A stretch of DNA of 64,000 nt from Perognathus longimembris pacificus (taxonomy: Eukaryota; Chordata; Mammalia; Rodentia; Heteromyidae). The position numbers and the translations under genes are program-made. The notes below the pieces were generated by a model. The model was not told the origin of the DNA. It saw nothing but the letters and a program-made list of their open reading frames with translations, and did not search any database. The first letter of the stretch is position 1, and each line of letters begins with the position of its first letter. Of the stretch, positions 22,500-34,364 are shown in pieces. Location: the NCBI RefSeq assembly GCF_023159225.1, contig NC_063168.1, positions 63,963,398-64,027,397 on the forward strand, written 5' to 3'.

Positions 22500-23450
22500 G
22501 TCCAGAGCCCCCCTGGGGGCAGTGCACAGCTGTCCTCCCAGCCTCTTGAAGGGCCTCAGCAGCGGTGCACAGGAAGCTGCCCGTGTGCTGCCCCCTTCCT
22601 GATCCACAGCAGGTTGGTCTTGCTAAGCACTGCTTCCAACCTCCTTCGTCCCAGCTTTGCTATACACTTCCCTTCAGAGGGCTCTCCTGTCTGTGTGACT
22701 TGCCATGGGAGCGTCCTCTCAGCATTCTTCAGGCTTGGGGCTGCCCCACAGACACACAAACAGGGACAGGAGGAAGACAGAGTTCCTTTACCCCTTCTTT
22801 CTGGACCCAACACTCAGAGAAGATGCCTGCAGTGCCGTCGCTTGCCCAGCCCTGGGCTTCCCCCAATGTCGAAGCCTGTACTGTGTCTCTCCTCCCTCTG
22901 CCCTGATTTCAGGCAAGTCCTATGCCACTCCCCTGGGGCCTGCTGGAGTCCTCCCTGAGATGATTTCTCTCTAGAGCTGGCATCCTCCTCTAATGATGTT
23001 CCACCAATAAGGAGAAGGTAATTGATTGCTAAGTGAAAGTATAAATTGTAATTGAATCCGTCACATTTCAGTTTTTCATTATCGTGTGACAAGTCTCTTA
23101 GTGCATTGGCAAGGACCGCAGGGAGTGTTCCTAGTTCTAGCATGGTAGTGGTAGGCGTGCCTTTTCCTATTGCTTCACTAGGACTCCTGCACATGTGAGT
23201 GTACACACTCCGCTATGCCCTGGGTCGGATGAGGACCTATGGAAATAAAAACCAAAGGACAAGCCTGGGGCTACCGTAGGTAGGTTTTGATTTGAACGTG
23301 GGGTTGGCGTGTCTAATTTCCTACACGATGTTTGGGGTTTTTAACCAGCTTATGCTGTCATGGTCATTGTGCCAGGCCAGCACCCATTCTGATCTCATTT
23401 AATGTTACAGGAAAAGCATCGTGTCGTGAGAGGGGCTGGCAAGTGGGGAG
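22500..23450. other. Single-copy region with a candidate conserved element
   Basis: No exon supported, although the left part is GC-rich and frames stay open (22497-22958) without domain character. The segment 22975-23160 has GTAATTGATTGC, TTGTAATTGAATCC and TTTTCATTATCG, homeodomain-like cores in otherwise complex sequence, and might be a conserved noncoding element. Confidence 0.3.
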
Positions 23451-23499
23451 CCCGGCCGCGTGGATCAGTCTCCTCACCCTGCTGCTTCGTCATGGCACA

Positions 23500-23610
23500 G
23501 CCTTGGGAGAGTCTGTCACCTTCCTGTGCTCTGTTTCCTCCTCTGTAAGACGAGGACAACAACAATAATAAATGTTTGCTGTTTAGAGTTTTGCAAGTCA
23601 CAGATAGAGT
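23500..23610 (+). repeat. MIR SINE fragment
   Basis: Sense MIR: 'gtctgtcaccttcctgtgctc', 'tttcctcctctgtaagacg', then an ACAACAACAATAATAAATG segment. Confidence 0.6.
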
Positions 23611-23639
23611 TAACTTAGGCAAAAGCACTTAGAAGAAAC

Positions 23640-24215
23640 ACACAAAGCGAAAGCTCAGTGGTTATGAAAAATGACTCCTATTATCCTTTCCACCAACAAG
23701 TCAGTGTTAATATGAGCCCAGGGGCTAAAGACAGTCCCTGGCCAGCTTTCCTGCCACTGCTTGACTAGAACTGAGGTGGTTAAGTGCCATCCAGCCAGCG
23801 TGAGGAACAGCCTGGGTCTCTGCTGCTGGGATTTCTCCAGCGGGGTGGTGTGTGGGATGAAGGCACTTCCTAACCCTTGAAAATTGCTGGGGATAGGGCA
23901 GGAGGAGAGGAGGAAGGGAAAGAAATGTATCTCTTGTCTCTTTCCTGTTTTTTTTTTTTCCCATAGGCTAAAATTCACTCCATGCAGCATTAATTACCTT
24001 AAATTTCTGGATTGTATCTTAAAGCACCTGCTGACGGCTGACAGGGAGCACATTAATTCTCCCCCAATTCCCCGCTATCTCTAAGATCAACTCAGGCTCT
24101 CTTATTGGTTTTTCCCCCTCCTATCTCTTTCTTTATAAAATCACATATCATGAACAATGAAAGAGAAGGTACAGACTCGCTCTACCCAGGAATGTTAGCC
24201 CTAAAATTTATATAT
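23640..24215. other. No gene found; possible conserved segment
   Basis: The stretch 23955-24110 (GCATTAATTACC, GGGAGCACATTAATTCTCC) is complex and repeat-free and could be conserved noncoding DNA. Nothing else is recognised. Confidence 0.3.
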
Positions 24216-24220
24216 ATATA

Positions 24221-24420
24221 GGACTGGGAATATGGCCTAGTGGCAAGAGTGCTTGCCTCATATACATGAAGCCCTTGTTTCGATTCCCCAGCATCTCATA
24301 TACAGAAAATGGCCAGAAGTGGCGCTGTGGCTCAAGTGGCAGAGTGCTAGCCTTGAGCAAAAAGAAGCCAGGGACAGTGCTCAGGCCCTGAGTCCAAGCC
24401 CCAGGACTGGCCAAAATAAA
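24221..24420 (+). repeat. Composite SINE (ID-like + tRNA-like), sense
   Basis: ID-like half: GGACTGGGAATATGGCCTAG, then GTGGCAAGAGTGCTTGCC, which is a tRNA A-box-like segment. tRNA-like half: GCTGTGGCTCAAGTGGCAG, then GAGTCCAAGCCCCAGGAC. It ends in an A-rich tail and sits between TATA-rich flanks that may be a degenerate target duplication. Confidence 0.85.
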
Positions 24421-24552
24421 AAACAAATTAAAAAAAATTATATATATACATATATATTCGAATCTATTTTTATTCTCATTTAATCTTCATGTAATCCTCT
24501 ACTACATAGAGATGTTCAATAAATGTAGTAAACAATACCTTTCCACATTTTT

Positions 24553-24754
24553 TTTTTTTTTTTGCCAGTGCTGGGGCATGAACTCAGGGCCTGGGCACTG
24601 TTCCTGAGCTCCTTTTTGCTCACGGCTAGCACTCTGCCACTTGAGCCACAGGGCCAATTCTGGCCTTTTCTGTTTATGTGGTAATGAGGAATAGAACCCA
24701 GGGCTTCATGAAGGCTAGGCAAGCACTCTACCACTAAGCCACATTCCCAGCCCC
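24553..24754 (-). repeat. Composite SINE (ID-like + tRNA-like), with target duplication
   Basis: Antisense full-length copy bounded by a perfect 16-base direct repeat (ACCTTTCCACATTTTT at 24537-24552 and 24755-24770). It ends at ACATTCCCAGCCCC, the 5' end of the ID-like half. Confidence 0.9.
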
Positions 24755-25926
24755 ACCTTTCCACATTTTTAGTTACCCATATTTTATTGATATTTATTGT
24801 TTACATGAAACTAAATGCTTAGATCTCAAGTGTTCCATGCAGTGAATTTTAGCAGTTGTATACTCTTGTACAATTACCAATGAAAACAATATATAGGGTA
24901 TTTCTATCATTCCAGAAACTTCTCTCATTATTTTAGTCCAGTATTTTCTGGAGATCAACTTTATTGGTTCTCGAATTTCATGTAAATGAGGGACTATTTT
25001 ACTTAGCATTGTATGTAGGAGATGCATATGTGTTATGGTGTGCATTGGTACTTTGTGCTTGCTTCATGACTAAGATTCTATAGTGTGAATATTTCATAAT
25101 ATGTTTTTCTATGCTTCTATTGATAAACATACTGGTTGTGGTCATCAGTTTTGAATTATTATGACCAGCATTGCTATGAAGATTGTCATCCCAGTGGGTG
25201 TAAAGTGGCCTCTGGTTGCAATCCTAATGTGTACATTCTTCAGGACGAATGGAGAGCATTTCTAATATGCCAATCGCCATTTGTATTTTCTAATGGTGCT
25301 TCTGTGTATTTCAAGTTGAACTTTTGAAATTTTTTTCTGTTTTGGATGCACCATCAGATTTTCAGACACAAATCAATCTTTTTATTGTATTTTGTTGTCT
25401 GTAAGATCTATGGAGAACACCACAATTTTATTTCTGATTTTTGCTTGCATTTTCCTTTATTTCTCAATCATATAGACTGAAGAGCATATATAGGTATTGT
25501 TGATCATTTCACAAGAACAACTTTTGGGTTTGTTGATGACTGGTTATCTGTATCTATTACCTTTGTTTGTACCCCTATTTGTTATTTCATATCTTGTATC
25601 TGCTTGGCATTTAATTTCTGTGTTCCTAGATTCTTAAGGTGGTGGCTTAGATCATTGGTTTACTATCATCCATCTTTTCTCTTAAAGGTCTTAGAGCTAT
25701 ACATTTCCCTCTAAAGAACTACTCTGAGAATATCTTACAAAATTTAGTCATTATCACTCTATGTGAAATATTGTATCATTTCTTTGTGATTGTAATTTCT
25801 TCTTTAATCCCTTCATTATTTAGTGGGATATTTAGTTTTCAAATATTAGGAAAATTCTCTCAATATATTATTATTCATTGACACTGTTTTATGGCCTAAT
25901 CAATAACTTTTGGAACTTTTTTTTTC

Positions 25927-25930
<4 letters not shown>

Positions 25931-25960
<30 letters not shown>
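25931..25960. repeat. (GT)n microsatellite
   Basis: Fifteen GT units inside the ancient L1 fragment. Confidence 0.95.
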
Positions 25961-25961
<1 letters not shown>

Positions 25962-26156
25962 CTATTAGGTAGTTGATTATGTTTTAAAATGTATGTACAC
26001 TGTTATTTTTTTGTTAACTTTTATCATCTATTGAGAAAAATAATTTGCACTTTCCATTTATTTTATAGATTTGTCTATTTATCCTCTTTGTATTTCTCCT
26101 CTACTATCCAGATATTTAGAACCTGTTTTTGGCTGAATACACATTTGTTTTTGTAT

Positions 26157-26212
26157 GGTGTGTGTGTGTGCGTGTGTGTATGTGTGTGTGTGTGTGCGCA
26201 TGCGCGCGCTGG
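26157..26212. repeat. (GT)n with GCGC end, Z-DNA-prone
   Basis: Alternating purine-pyrimidine run that ends GCGCATGCGCGCGC, abutting the tail side of the next SINE. Confidence 0.9.
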
Positions 26213-26410
26213 TCCTGTGGCTTGAATTCAGGACATGGATGCAGTCCCTGAGCTTTTTCTCCCTTGAGCCATAGCACCACTTCCAGATTTTTGGTGTTCC
26301 ATTAGAAATAAGAGTCTCACACACTTGCCCGCCAGGGCTGGCTTTGAACTGTGATTCTTAGTGTTTAGGCCCCTGAGTAGCTAGGGTTAAAGTCACCAGT
26401 GTCTAGCTAG
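26211..26410 (-). repeat. Composite SINE (B1-like + tRNA-like)
   Basis: Antisense: CTGTGGCTTGAATTCAGGAC, TTGAGCCATAGCACCACTTC, AATAAGAGTCTCACACACTTG and CTGAGTAGCTAGGGTTAAAG. Confidence 0.8.
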
Positions 26411-26579
26411 ATGGGATCTTTTATAACTGTAAAATGTCAATTTTAACCTCCAGAAAAGTCTTGTGCCTTGATGCCTAATTTTTCTTATATCAGCTTAGCT
26501 ATATTAGATTTCCCATGCTTAGTATTTATATTTTTTTCATGTTTTTACTTTTAAGTCTATGTCTTTATATTGTAAGTGT

Positions 26580-27940
26580 AGGAGCTGCATCTTCTGGGGT
26601 CAGATGGCAGATTAGAAATTTCTCCCATGGGATTCCATGCATGAGAAGCAAGAAAGTAATTAAGGAAGCCTATGTGCTGAGGAGAACAAGAGAGGACCAA
26701 CACCAGGAATCAAAAAAGAGATCATGAAGGACAATGAAGATGCACCAGGAAACAGAAAGATGACACAGAGAAAAGCAAGGGAGAGTCCTCAGCTCCAACT
26801 GTGGCTTCTTGTGGGAGGGGACCTGAAGCTGATAGCCAAGATGAAACAGACAGCCCTGGTGACAACAGATCAGCAGTGTTCACTAACAGCAAGAGAAACC
26901 AACCGTTCTCCCAAGCCTTAAATCCAGTACAGATTTTGGTGGAACAGTGACTCCTATGTGGCAGGCTAGCATTGCAGAAGAGATCCATTGGCATTGAGTA
27001 TATCTTTGAATGCAAATGCTCAGGTGCAGTCTTGAGCATTTAAGTACTTACTTGAGAGTGAACTATTCTAGGGATCTGAAATGGGGAATAACCACAAGTC
27101 ACAGGGCCTGGGGGACACCTTACCACAGTGTTATGATAAAAGGCACTGAGAGGATATGCTCATGTGTGTAGTTGGATATGCACAAACTGAGAAGTTTAGT
27201 AGGTAGGGAGCTTTGAAATGTGTGGTGCAAGGGTTGGTGTCCCTCCTCCCTGTAGAGGACCCCTAGATGCGGGAAGCTGTGAGTCTATGGTTGGTGGATT
27301 GCTTATTCTCGAGAGATAATTCCCTGCCACATAGATGAGAGTTTTCGTTCCAGGGCCATCAAGTTGCCTGAATCCCATAGTCTCTTCTCTCCTACAGCAT
27401 AATTTATTCTTGCATAGTGTCTAAAGGTGTGGATGCCAGAAGACAGACCGCCAAGTTCCCTCAGGTCTCCCTTTCTAGGGAAGAACTCAGCCATCTGTTT
27501 GCTGCCTTTCCTCTCTGATACATTTGGGGGGGGGGGAGGTACTTCCTTTGCTTTGGTCATTTGCTGCCCCTAGGTACACAGAATGCGCAGGGGCCTAAGG
27601 AATGAATGGGAATCTACACATCTCATAGGCTGCAAAGCTTTGGGGCCCCTCAGCAGGGAAGAGTTTCACGTGAATGCACTGCTAATACCAACATACCCTT
27701 GATCAATCCGGCCTTCATTCCACATACAGCACCAATGGGTGCAGCAGGAGCAGCGGGGAAACGCCCGGCTCCCAGCTGCTCTCTGCTCCCCATCATCAGG
27801 CCTTGTAGATGACAATGCAAGATACCAAGAAAGAGGCGTCTCCAATTCTTTGTCTTCTTTTTATATTCTTTCTTTTCTTGTCTTCCTTTCTTTTTTTTGT
27901 TTAGAATTTTTGTTTCAACATATTTAACTTTATTTATTTT
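26580..27940. other. No gene found; unassigned purine-rich segment
   Basis: 26580-26900 is rich in GAAGA- and AAGAGA-type words with a GGTCAGATGGCAGATTAGAA start that could be an L1 5' UTR remnant. This is a weak guess. 27523-27537 is a G run. The remainder is single copy in appearance. Confidence 0.3.
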
Positions 27941-27943
27941 TTT

Positions 27944-28177
27944 TCTGGTGCGGATCCTGAATTCAGGGCCTGGGTGCGCTCCCTGAGTTTTTTCTTTTCT
28001 CAAGACTGGTGTTCTACCATTTGAGCCATAGCACCACTTCCAGCGTTTTGGTGGTTAACTTGTAATAAGAATCTCACAGACTTTCCTGCCTGAGCTGACT
28101 CCTAACAGTGATCCTCAGATTTCAATTTCCTGGGTTACCTTGGACTGAAGGCATGGACCACTGGTGCCTGCCTAGTC
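27944..28177 (-). repeat. Composite SINE (B1-like + tRNA-like)
   Basis: Antisense and diverged: GAATTCAGGGCCTGGGTGCG, CCATTTGAGCCATAGCACC, TTGGTGGTTAACTTGTAATAAG and AACAGTGATCCTCAGATTTC. Confidence 0.75.
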
Positions 28178-28179
28178 TT

Positions 28180-29265
28180 CACTTTTATATCATCTTACTT
28201 ATACTTTTTCTTTATTTTGTAGTAAGACTTTAAAATTTTCATGTTTTTAGCTCTTTGTCACATTTGTTCCCCTTTTTCTTCTTTTACTTAATTTTTTCCA
28301 TTTCCTGCCCTGCTCTTTTCATGTCTTTGTTCTCTTGTACTTATTAACGTTACCTTTATTACCTTTTAGTTTCAGAGTGTATTCTGCAATATTTTCTCCT
28401 TTCCTTTTTCATGGCTAGAAAGCAGTATTGGGAGACATTAATTTGAGTAGACTGATTTGCCTGTGGACATTTAATATAGCAAATATTTCTCTTTGGCTTT
28501 GAGCAGTAGTTCGAACCAGTTCAACAGACTAGTAGAGACCAAAAAATTTCTCTTGTTCATTTCTGCTAAGGTGAGAGCCACACACTGTTTCCCTCACCTC
28601 CTATCACATCCACACAGACTGGGGATATCTAGGTAGAACAAAACTCTCTAGGTCGTGTTTGATTTTTGTTATTTCTGTAGTCACTGTTAACTAGTCTGAA
28701 TGAGACTCAACATTCACCCCAACTTGACATACAAACACCTCCTACTTCAGGGCTTAATTTCTCCCGTAGGCTTATTCTGTCTGTGTTGGAGTTTATGGCT
28801 CTATTCCTCTTCCTTGTACCCTGACATTCCACATTATGCTTTGTGAGAAGTGTTGCAGAGCCATTAGACATTGAAAAGGTGGCTTGAGGGGCAAAAGGGC
28901 TCTGTAAATTAGGAGAGCTTGTGTGTGCACCCTGTCAAAAGTCACAGCCACTGCAAAGCATGCTGCAGTTATTATAAACCCTGAACAATGTTAGGCAGCA
29001 ACACTGGAAGTAGGCATGGTTAAAATGACAGAGCTAATGAGCCACTTCTCATAGTACAATCATACTAATTCTAATTAATCAAGATCAGTGTATAGCTCTT
29101 CATACTCACAGATGTGACCATCCACCTATGGTGAACTCACAGGGGTGTGTGACTGGACACAAACAGGCCAGAGAGAGATCACCTTCTACATTCTCTTGTT
29201 CCACAGCGCATGATGTCAAAGTTGCCACTGTGACTTGGAATTGTTTTATGTTTTTTAAAAAAATC
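28180..29265. other. No gene found
   Basis: AT-rich left half (T-rich 28190-28420) and ordinary right half. No repeat or exon identified. Confidence 0.4.
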
Positions 29266-29267
29266 TA

Positions 29268-29440
29268 TTATTGCCTGGCGCCGTGGGAAAGTCCATGAGG
29301 CTCTTCTCTCCAAGTAACCACCAGAAAACAGGAAGTGGAGCTTTGGCTCAAGTGGTAGCGCATTAGCCGTGAGCTGAAGAGCACAGGGACAGCACCCAGG
29401 CCCAGATTTCAAGCCCCATGATCAACGAAAACCTTTTCTT
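29268..29440 (+). repeat. Composite SINE with internal deletion, sense
   Basis: Starts like the B1-like half (TTGCCTGGCGCCGTGG), skips most of it, then runs through ACCAGAAAACAGGAAGTGG, TTTGGCTCAAGTGGTAGCG and CCCAGGCCCAGATTTCAAGC. Confidence 0.7.
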
Positions 29441-29589
29441 TTCTAACATCTAATTTTGTATACTTTCATAGCTAACAGACAATAGTTTTATAAAATTTTT
29501 ATCTCTTTGTGAAGGCTAACTTTAAGCTCAGCTTGTGGTGATTTTGCAAGTATAGTTTTTGAATTTTAAAAAAATAAAATAAACTCATT

Positions 29590-29995
29590 TTATTACCAAA
29601 AAATTGATTATTGTTGTTATAAAGGTAATGTACAGAGGGGTTACAGTTACACGAATCAGGCAAACAGTACATTTCTTTTTGGATAATGTCAACCTTTCCC
29701 TTGCTCTCTCCCAGTTTTTCCCTCCCATCTCCACCCACAAGTTCTATAGTTCATTTTCAGCATAGTGTCTAGTGAGTACCACTGCTGCATTTACCCACCT
29801 TTTGTCCCTCCATTTCTGTGCCTCTCCTTACACTCCCAAAGTCAGCTAAAGGAACAAGACAAAAAGAAAAGAAAACAAAAACAGCAAAAAACCCCTCTTG
29901 TTTCCATTTCCTGGAGTTCATTTCAATAAATATTATTTTGTCTGACCAGATGCCCATAGTCATTGTGCCTTTGTGTTTGGATTTGTTGATGGAAT
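29590..29995 (-). mobile_element. L1 3' UTR fragment
   Basis: Antisense: TAAAGGTAATGTACAGAGGG, CAGTACATTTCTTTTTGG, CATAGTGTCTAGTGAGTACC, TTTCCATTTCCTGGAGTTC. It is an uninterrupted older copy of the tail seen split at 17.3-17.9 kb. Confidence 0.7.
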
Positions 29996-30625
29996 AGGAA
30001 AAGCTAACTTCAGGACCCATTTTTAGAGGACAGAACTATTTTCTTTGGTAAGAGATCTAAACAGATCTATAAAAGCTTGAAGATCGATATTTCCCACAGC
30101 CTTATCATAAAAAAGCATTATTCTGTAGTTATTAGTGTAACATGATTGAGATATTGCTGATAACAGAGCATAAACCTGAGCCCTTGTGTTGCTCCCGCCT
30201 CTAGGTATGGTCATTATTGACAGTTTTACAAGCAGTTATACATTATCCATCCTAATTTTCCCGAGTTCTTAGGAGATCTTGGGGGAAAGCTTCAAAAATG
30301 TTTGTATTGTGGCAGGTATAGTGTTCTGTTTTAGATATTTCCATGCCAATAATACGTAGTTGAGCTTAAGTTTAATATAGAGCTTTTGATTCTCCCCCAA
30401 ACCTTTTCATGCCTCCACCCTACTCATTCACCTGTTTACAGGTACAAATCTCAGCACCATCTTGGAATTTCTTCTTTCTTTTCTTTTCCATATACAATTA
30501 GCAAGCCTATTGGCTCTACCTGTATTACATACCATAATCCATTGATAATATGAATGTTTGTGTGTACTATATAGATCCTTGCATGTGCATGATTGTGTGT
30601 GCATGTATGTGTGTTTAGGTATGTG
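29996..30625. other. No recognisable feature
   Basis: Single-copy-looking AT-rich DNA. Confidence 0.4.
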
Positions 30626-30628
30626 TGT

Positions 30629-30910
30629 TAGCTTTCTGTTACTACAGTAAATATCACAGATAATCAATTTGGAGAAAAGTTTGTTTGGGCTCTGCTTGTT
30701 TATGGTCAGTCAGACCTACGGCTTTGGGCTTATGATGATGGAGTGTATCTTGGAAGAAGTATCTAATGGAGCAAACTTGCTTGACACACAGGCAAGATTT
30801 AAAAGAGGCAAAGAAAGGACTGGGGTTTCATATCCCCTTTAAGAATATGCCTCTGATGATTTTAAGACCTCCAACAAAACTTTACTAACCTCCCAATAAC
30901 ACCACTGGGA
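30629..30910 (-). mobile_element. MaLR-like LTR fragment
   Basis: Antisense LTR pattern: TTAGCTTTCTGTTACTACAG at the left, then TATGGTCAGTCAGACC, ATGGAGCAAACTTGC and CCTCCCAATAACACCAC. Related to the copies at 43.9 and 49.8 kb. Old and diverged. Confidence 0.5.
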
Positions 30911-30963
30911 GGGGGAAGGGAGGCTTTAGATACTTGAACCTTTAATACTTGGGTTATTCTAGA

Positions 30964-31010
30964 TTTTAGATGTATGTATGTATGTATGTATGTATGTATG
31001 TGTATATATA
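30964..31010. repeat. (TGTA)n microsatellite
   Basis: Nine ATGT units grading into TATATA. Confidence 0.95.
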
Positions 31011-31017
31011 TTTGAAT

Positions 31018-31088
31018 ACATTTTTGGCGTGTGCTGAGGGTCAAATCCAGGCAGGTACTCTTCCACTGAGCGACATCCCTAGGTGGAT
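31018..31088 (-). repeat. ID SINE fragment
   Basis: Antisense ID: GCTGAGGGTCAAATCCAGGC, then CTCTTCCACTGAGCGACATC. The (TGTA)n and TATA run lie at its tail side. Confidence 0.65.
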
Positions 31089-31094
31089 ACTGGA

Positions 31095-31220
31095 AACATA
31101 TTTTACACATCTCTCTTTATCTGCCCCATAGAATGTGAGCTCCTTCATAGTAAGGACTTGACTATCAGTGCGTATATTGAATGCTCAGGAAACTCTGACT
31201 ATCTGAATGAACCTTGAAAG
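31095..31220 (+). mobile_element. L2 LINE 3'-end fragment
   Basis: Sense L2 terminus: 'cccatagaatgtgagctcc', 'ttcatagtaaggacttgac', 'tgaatgctcaggaaac', 'ctgaatgaac'. Confidence 0.6.
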
Positions 31221-31224
31221 AAGA

Positions 31225-32127
31225 CACCTATTGCTGCTGGGAATTAAATATCTTCTAACAGAGTACCGTGCTCCATAGAGGCAGATTTATTTTCCTAATT
31301 TCACTGGAGAAGCAAATTCTTGTTCAATGTTACTAGGGAGATGCTTGGTGATGATAAAGATCATGAATTTAATATTCTTTGGAACCAAAGATAACCTGTA
31401 CAGGTCCTTATCAGACCTGTACAATATTTTTAAGAATTTTGAATTATTTGACAACATAAAACAAAATAGATTCTCTGTATCTCTCAAAAGTCTGTTTGTC
31501 TGGCAATATAAGTACTTGCATTCTTAGCTAGCAACCTATTGCTGTTGTTGCCTTCTAGCCAAAACTCTGCTCTCTAGTTAGCCAAGGAAGGGCCTTTCTT
31601 AGCCCATTTTGCTCCTTTGCATTACCTCTCTGACTCTGTGGGCCCCTGAGCCCGACACCTTGGGAGGCATGGATTTCTACAACACAATGCTTATGAGCTA
31701 GAAGGCACTCCATTTACTACCCATCTGAGATCAATCTCCAGCTCTCCATGGGTACGTGCCGATACCTGATCAACAGTTGGGCCTGGCCATGTCAAACAAT
31801 AGCCTGAATTGTTCTGTGTTCTCAATCAATATCTTAGACATTTTCAAAGAATCACACGGAGAAGGGAATGAATAGTGAATGGCTAATCATAGTCTTGACT
31901 CTTAGAGAAATGGTTCAAACTTCATGTCTTGCTTTAGGGTCATTGCCTTCTGTAAACAGAACACTTTGTCTTCCACTTTCCTGAGCCAACACCACCACTA
32001 GTGCCCGGCATGTAGGTCTTGGAAATCAGCCCTTTACCTCACTATGCTTTTGTGCTTGGGAAGCTGTGACTCTTCTAGAAAATGAAAAGCCTATGTGGAA
32101 TAGAACTTGGATATCACTCATTTCTTG

Positions 32128-32128
<1 letters not shown>
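31225..32128. other. No recognisable feature
   Basis: Single-copy-looking sequence. Overlapping frames on both strands at 31287-31527 are mirror artefacts. Confidence 0.4.
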
Positions 32129-32130
<2 letters not shown>

Positions 32131-32159
<29 letters not shown>

Positions 32160-32190
32160 GTCTCTGTCTCTCTCTGTCTCCCTGTCTCTG

Positions 32191-32223
<33 letters not shown>

Positions 32224-32240
32224 ATATATATATACACATA
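32131..32240. repeat. (CT)n / (TCTCTG)n compound repeat
   Basis: A pure CT run, then an imperfect TCTCTG hexamer array, then CT again, then TATATATA. Confidence 0.95.
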
Positions 32241-32244
32241 TATA

Positions 32245-34055
32245 TCCAATTTGTTGGAGAGTTTTCTATTTCTCAAGGGTGTCAAGAGGTCAGGCTTCTG
32301 TGAGAAATTACTCCCCATGATGAAGTTGTGAATCAAAATTTCTTTGAACGTTTACACAACCATATTGCATGGCTATGGAGTCTGTGCGATTTCCCTTGGG
32401 TTAGAATGCCTATTCATTTTGTTATGTTGGTGGGTGATTTTTAAGTCACAGAAAGAATACAAGTAGACAACACCAAACCAGCACATACCTTGCATAAAGT
32501 TTGGGCTCACATAGCAACCTTTCCAATTCCACACAGTGGTCACATCTCCGTCATCTTCTCATTTATCCAGTTGTTGTTTTAAAGCATTCCCATGATCGAT
32601 ACATTTAACTCCTGTCTCCAGAGGCTTTAGAAATGTAGAAAAGGCATTGGCTGTGGAGGGACACCACTTTCTATGATTTCAAGCAATTTGCTAGTTTTCT
32701 CAGCAAAAAGAGCTAAAGGGAGTTTCATGAAATGTCTGCTGTCAGAATCATTAGCTATTGATTAAACTCTCTATTTTCCATTGGACAAATTCGGTTAAAA
32801 ACAAATAACAAGATGAGTAACAGGGTAGAGCACCAGGCAAGCACAGGGTGTTTCTGCCTGAGTCGGTCTGTGAGGGACTCAATTTCCGGCTCCGTGGACA
32901 GCCAAGCTGATTGGGAGCATTTATTTATTTGCCTGTCTTGGGTTTTTGTGACAGCTGTATGTTTGGCTGCTGAGACTCATCCTTTATGTTGATTTCTATT
33001 AGTGAATTTATAAATACAGCCCGAGGAACGCTACCTGTCCCTTTAGCTCTTGAACCATCATTATGATCCAGAATGGTGAATTCTTTGTACGAGTCACCTT
33101 GATTCATTTTGGAAAAAAAAAAATTACTGATGTGCTTTGAAAAGGTAGAGAGAGTTCGAGGGTTTTTTTTCCCCCTTTCTTTCTTTTTTTAAAAAAATAT
33201 AGCTGAATAGGATTTTTAAGAAAGCAGAATTATAATGTTGAGTGAAAAGAAAAGTGAGAGGTTGGGTCAGAAACTGGGTTATCAGTACAATGCAGAAAGG
33301 GAAAATAAATGCTAATAGACTGCACATATGCCCTTCCTGCTAGATTAGAGACCAGGAGGGTGCCTGCTGAATATGCCCCATTGTGTGGCCGAACAGAGCA
33401 GAGGGTCTGGGCTATTATCCCTTCCTCAGCCCCTCGTGCCACAGATGGGTCTTCTTGCTTCTCTTATCAGAGCTGTGCATTCAGTCTCTGTAGCTTGATC
33501 TCTTCCTCACTCTTCTGCTCATTCAAAATGGATTGATCTGCTGAAAGAGAGGGGCAAGGAGAGGGGCTGTCTTCCGAGGAAAGGGGAAAGGGATGAAGAC
33601 AAAAAGCCTGGGAGGCCAGGTGCAAGGATGAGGTGGGGAGCGGGATGCAGGTGCCCTGTGCGGTGCTGGGGACAGCCCAGTCAGCAGCCTTGCTTTCCCT
33701 GGTGCTCAGTCGCCTGGAAAAATGGCCTTGTCCTTTGTGCTCTGGAGAGCCAAAGCTCTCAGGTGTGGAACAAGCAGCGCTGACTCTCCTCCTTTCCCAG
33801 GGGACGCAGAGCTGCTGGAGCCAACTTGGCTGCTCCCTTCCCAGGAGACCCATGGCTCTGACTCTGAACTCGCTAACAGGAGCTGCAAATTCAGCAGAGG
33901 TGAACAGGGGGCCAGGGACAGAGGTCTTGGAGGGCCGACTCTGCTAAGAAAGCCCACCTGGGAATCTGACAGTCATCCTTCCATACCGAATCCGGAGCCT
34001 AGGTTGGGCTGGCCACACTGCTTCCGGACACAGATCCATATGTGGCTGAATGATG
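32245..34055. other. Single-copy region with a candidate conserved element
   Basis: No exon recognised. 32885-33110 (GCATTTATTTATTTGCCTG, TGACAGCTGTATG, GAATTTATAAATACAGCC, ATCATTATGATCC) is complex, repeat-free and rich in motif-like cores, making it a possible enhancer. GC-richer frames at 33467-34099 open in several phases at once and have no family features. Confidence 0.3.
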
Positions 34056-34059
34056 AAGT

Positions 34060-34215
34060 GCATCCCCAGGCTCTGATGCCTACTGGCTCTGGGGCCTAGA
34101 GAAATGTACCTAGCCTCTCAGCTGACTGCTTCTCATCTACACCATCATATCTAACTCACAGTGCTACTGGAAGGACGGGGCTGGGAGGAAATCATTTATG
34201 GAAAGGTTTTAGAAG
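34060..34215 (+). repeat. MIR SINE fragment
   Basis: Sense MIR: 'tactggctctggggcctag', 'atgtacctagcctctcagctg', 'gcttctcatctacaccatc'. Strongly diverged. Confidence 0.45.
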
Positions 34216-34364
34216 AATGAAGTCTCAGATGAGTCCCTTAAAAAGTTAAACTATCATCATCACCATCATGATTATTTCAAACCTACACTATTATGTTATT
34301 ATTATCATTATCTCTACTAGTATTATACATTATTGTCATGGTAACATGAGGCGACATCAGGTGT

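Larger units (their letters stand above)
24790..26575 (-). mobile_element. Ancient L1 fragment(s)
   Basis: Antisense L1 3' UTR and ORF2 remnants. 25080-25330 has the CATCCCAGTGGGTGTAAAG region. 25480-25920 reads as the RT-region antisense (TTTGGGTTTGTTGATGACTG, GAGCTATACATTTCCCTC, TAATTTCTTCTTTAATCCC). 26410-26575 is a further degraded piece. Two microsatellites and a SINE interrupt it. No ORF survives. Confidence 0.6.

Noticed and set aside
22497..22958. 153-codon plus-strand frame
   Set aside because: Open in several phases at once next to GA-rich DNA; Pro/Ser/Leu-rich with no family feature.
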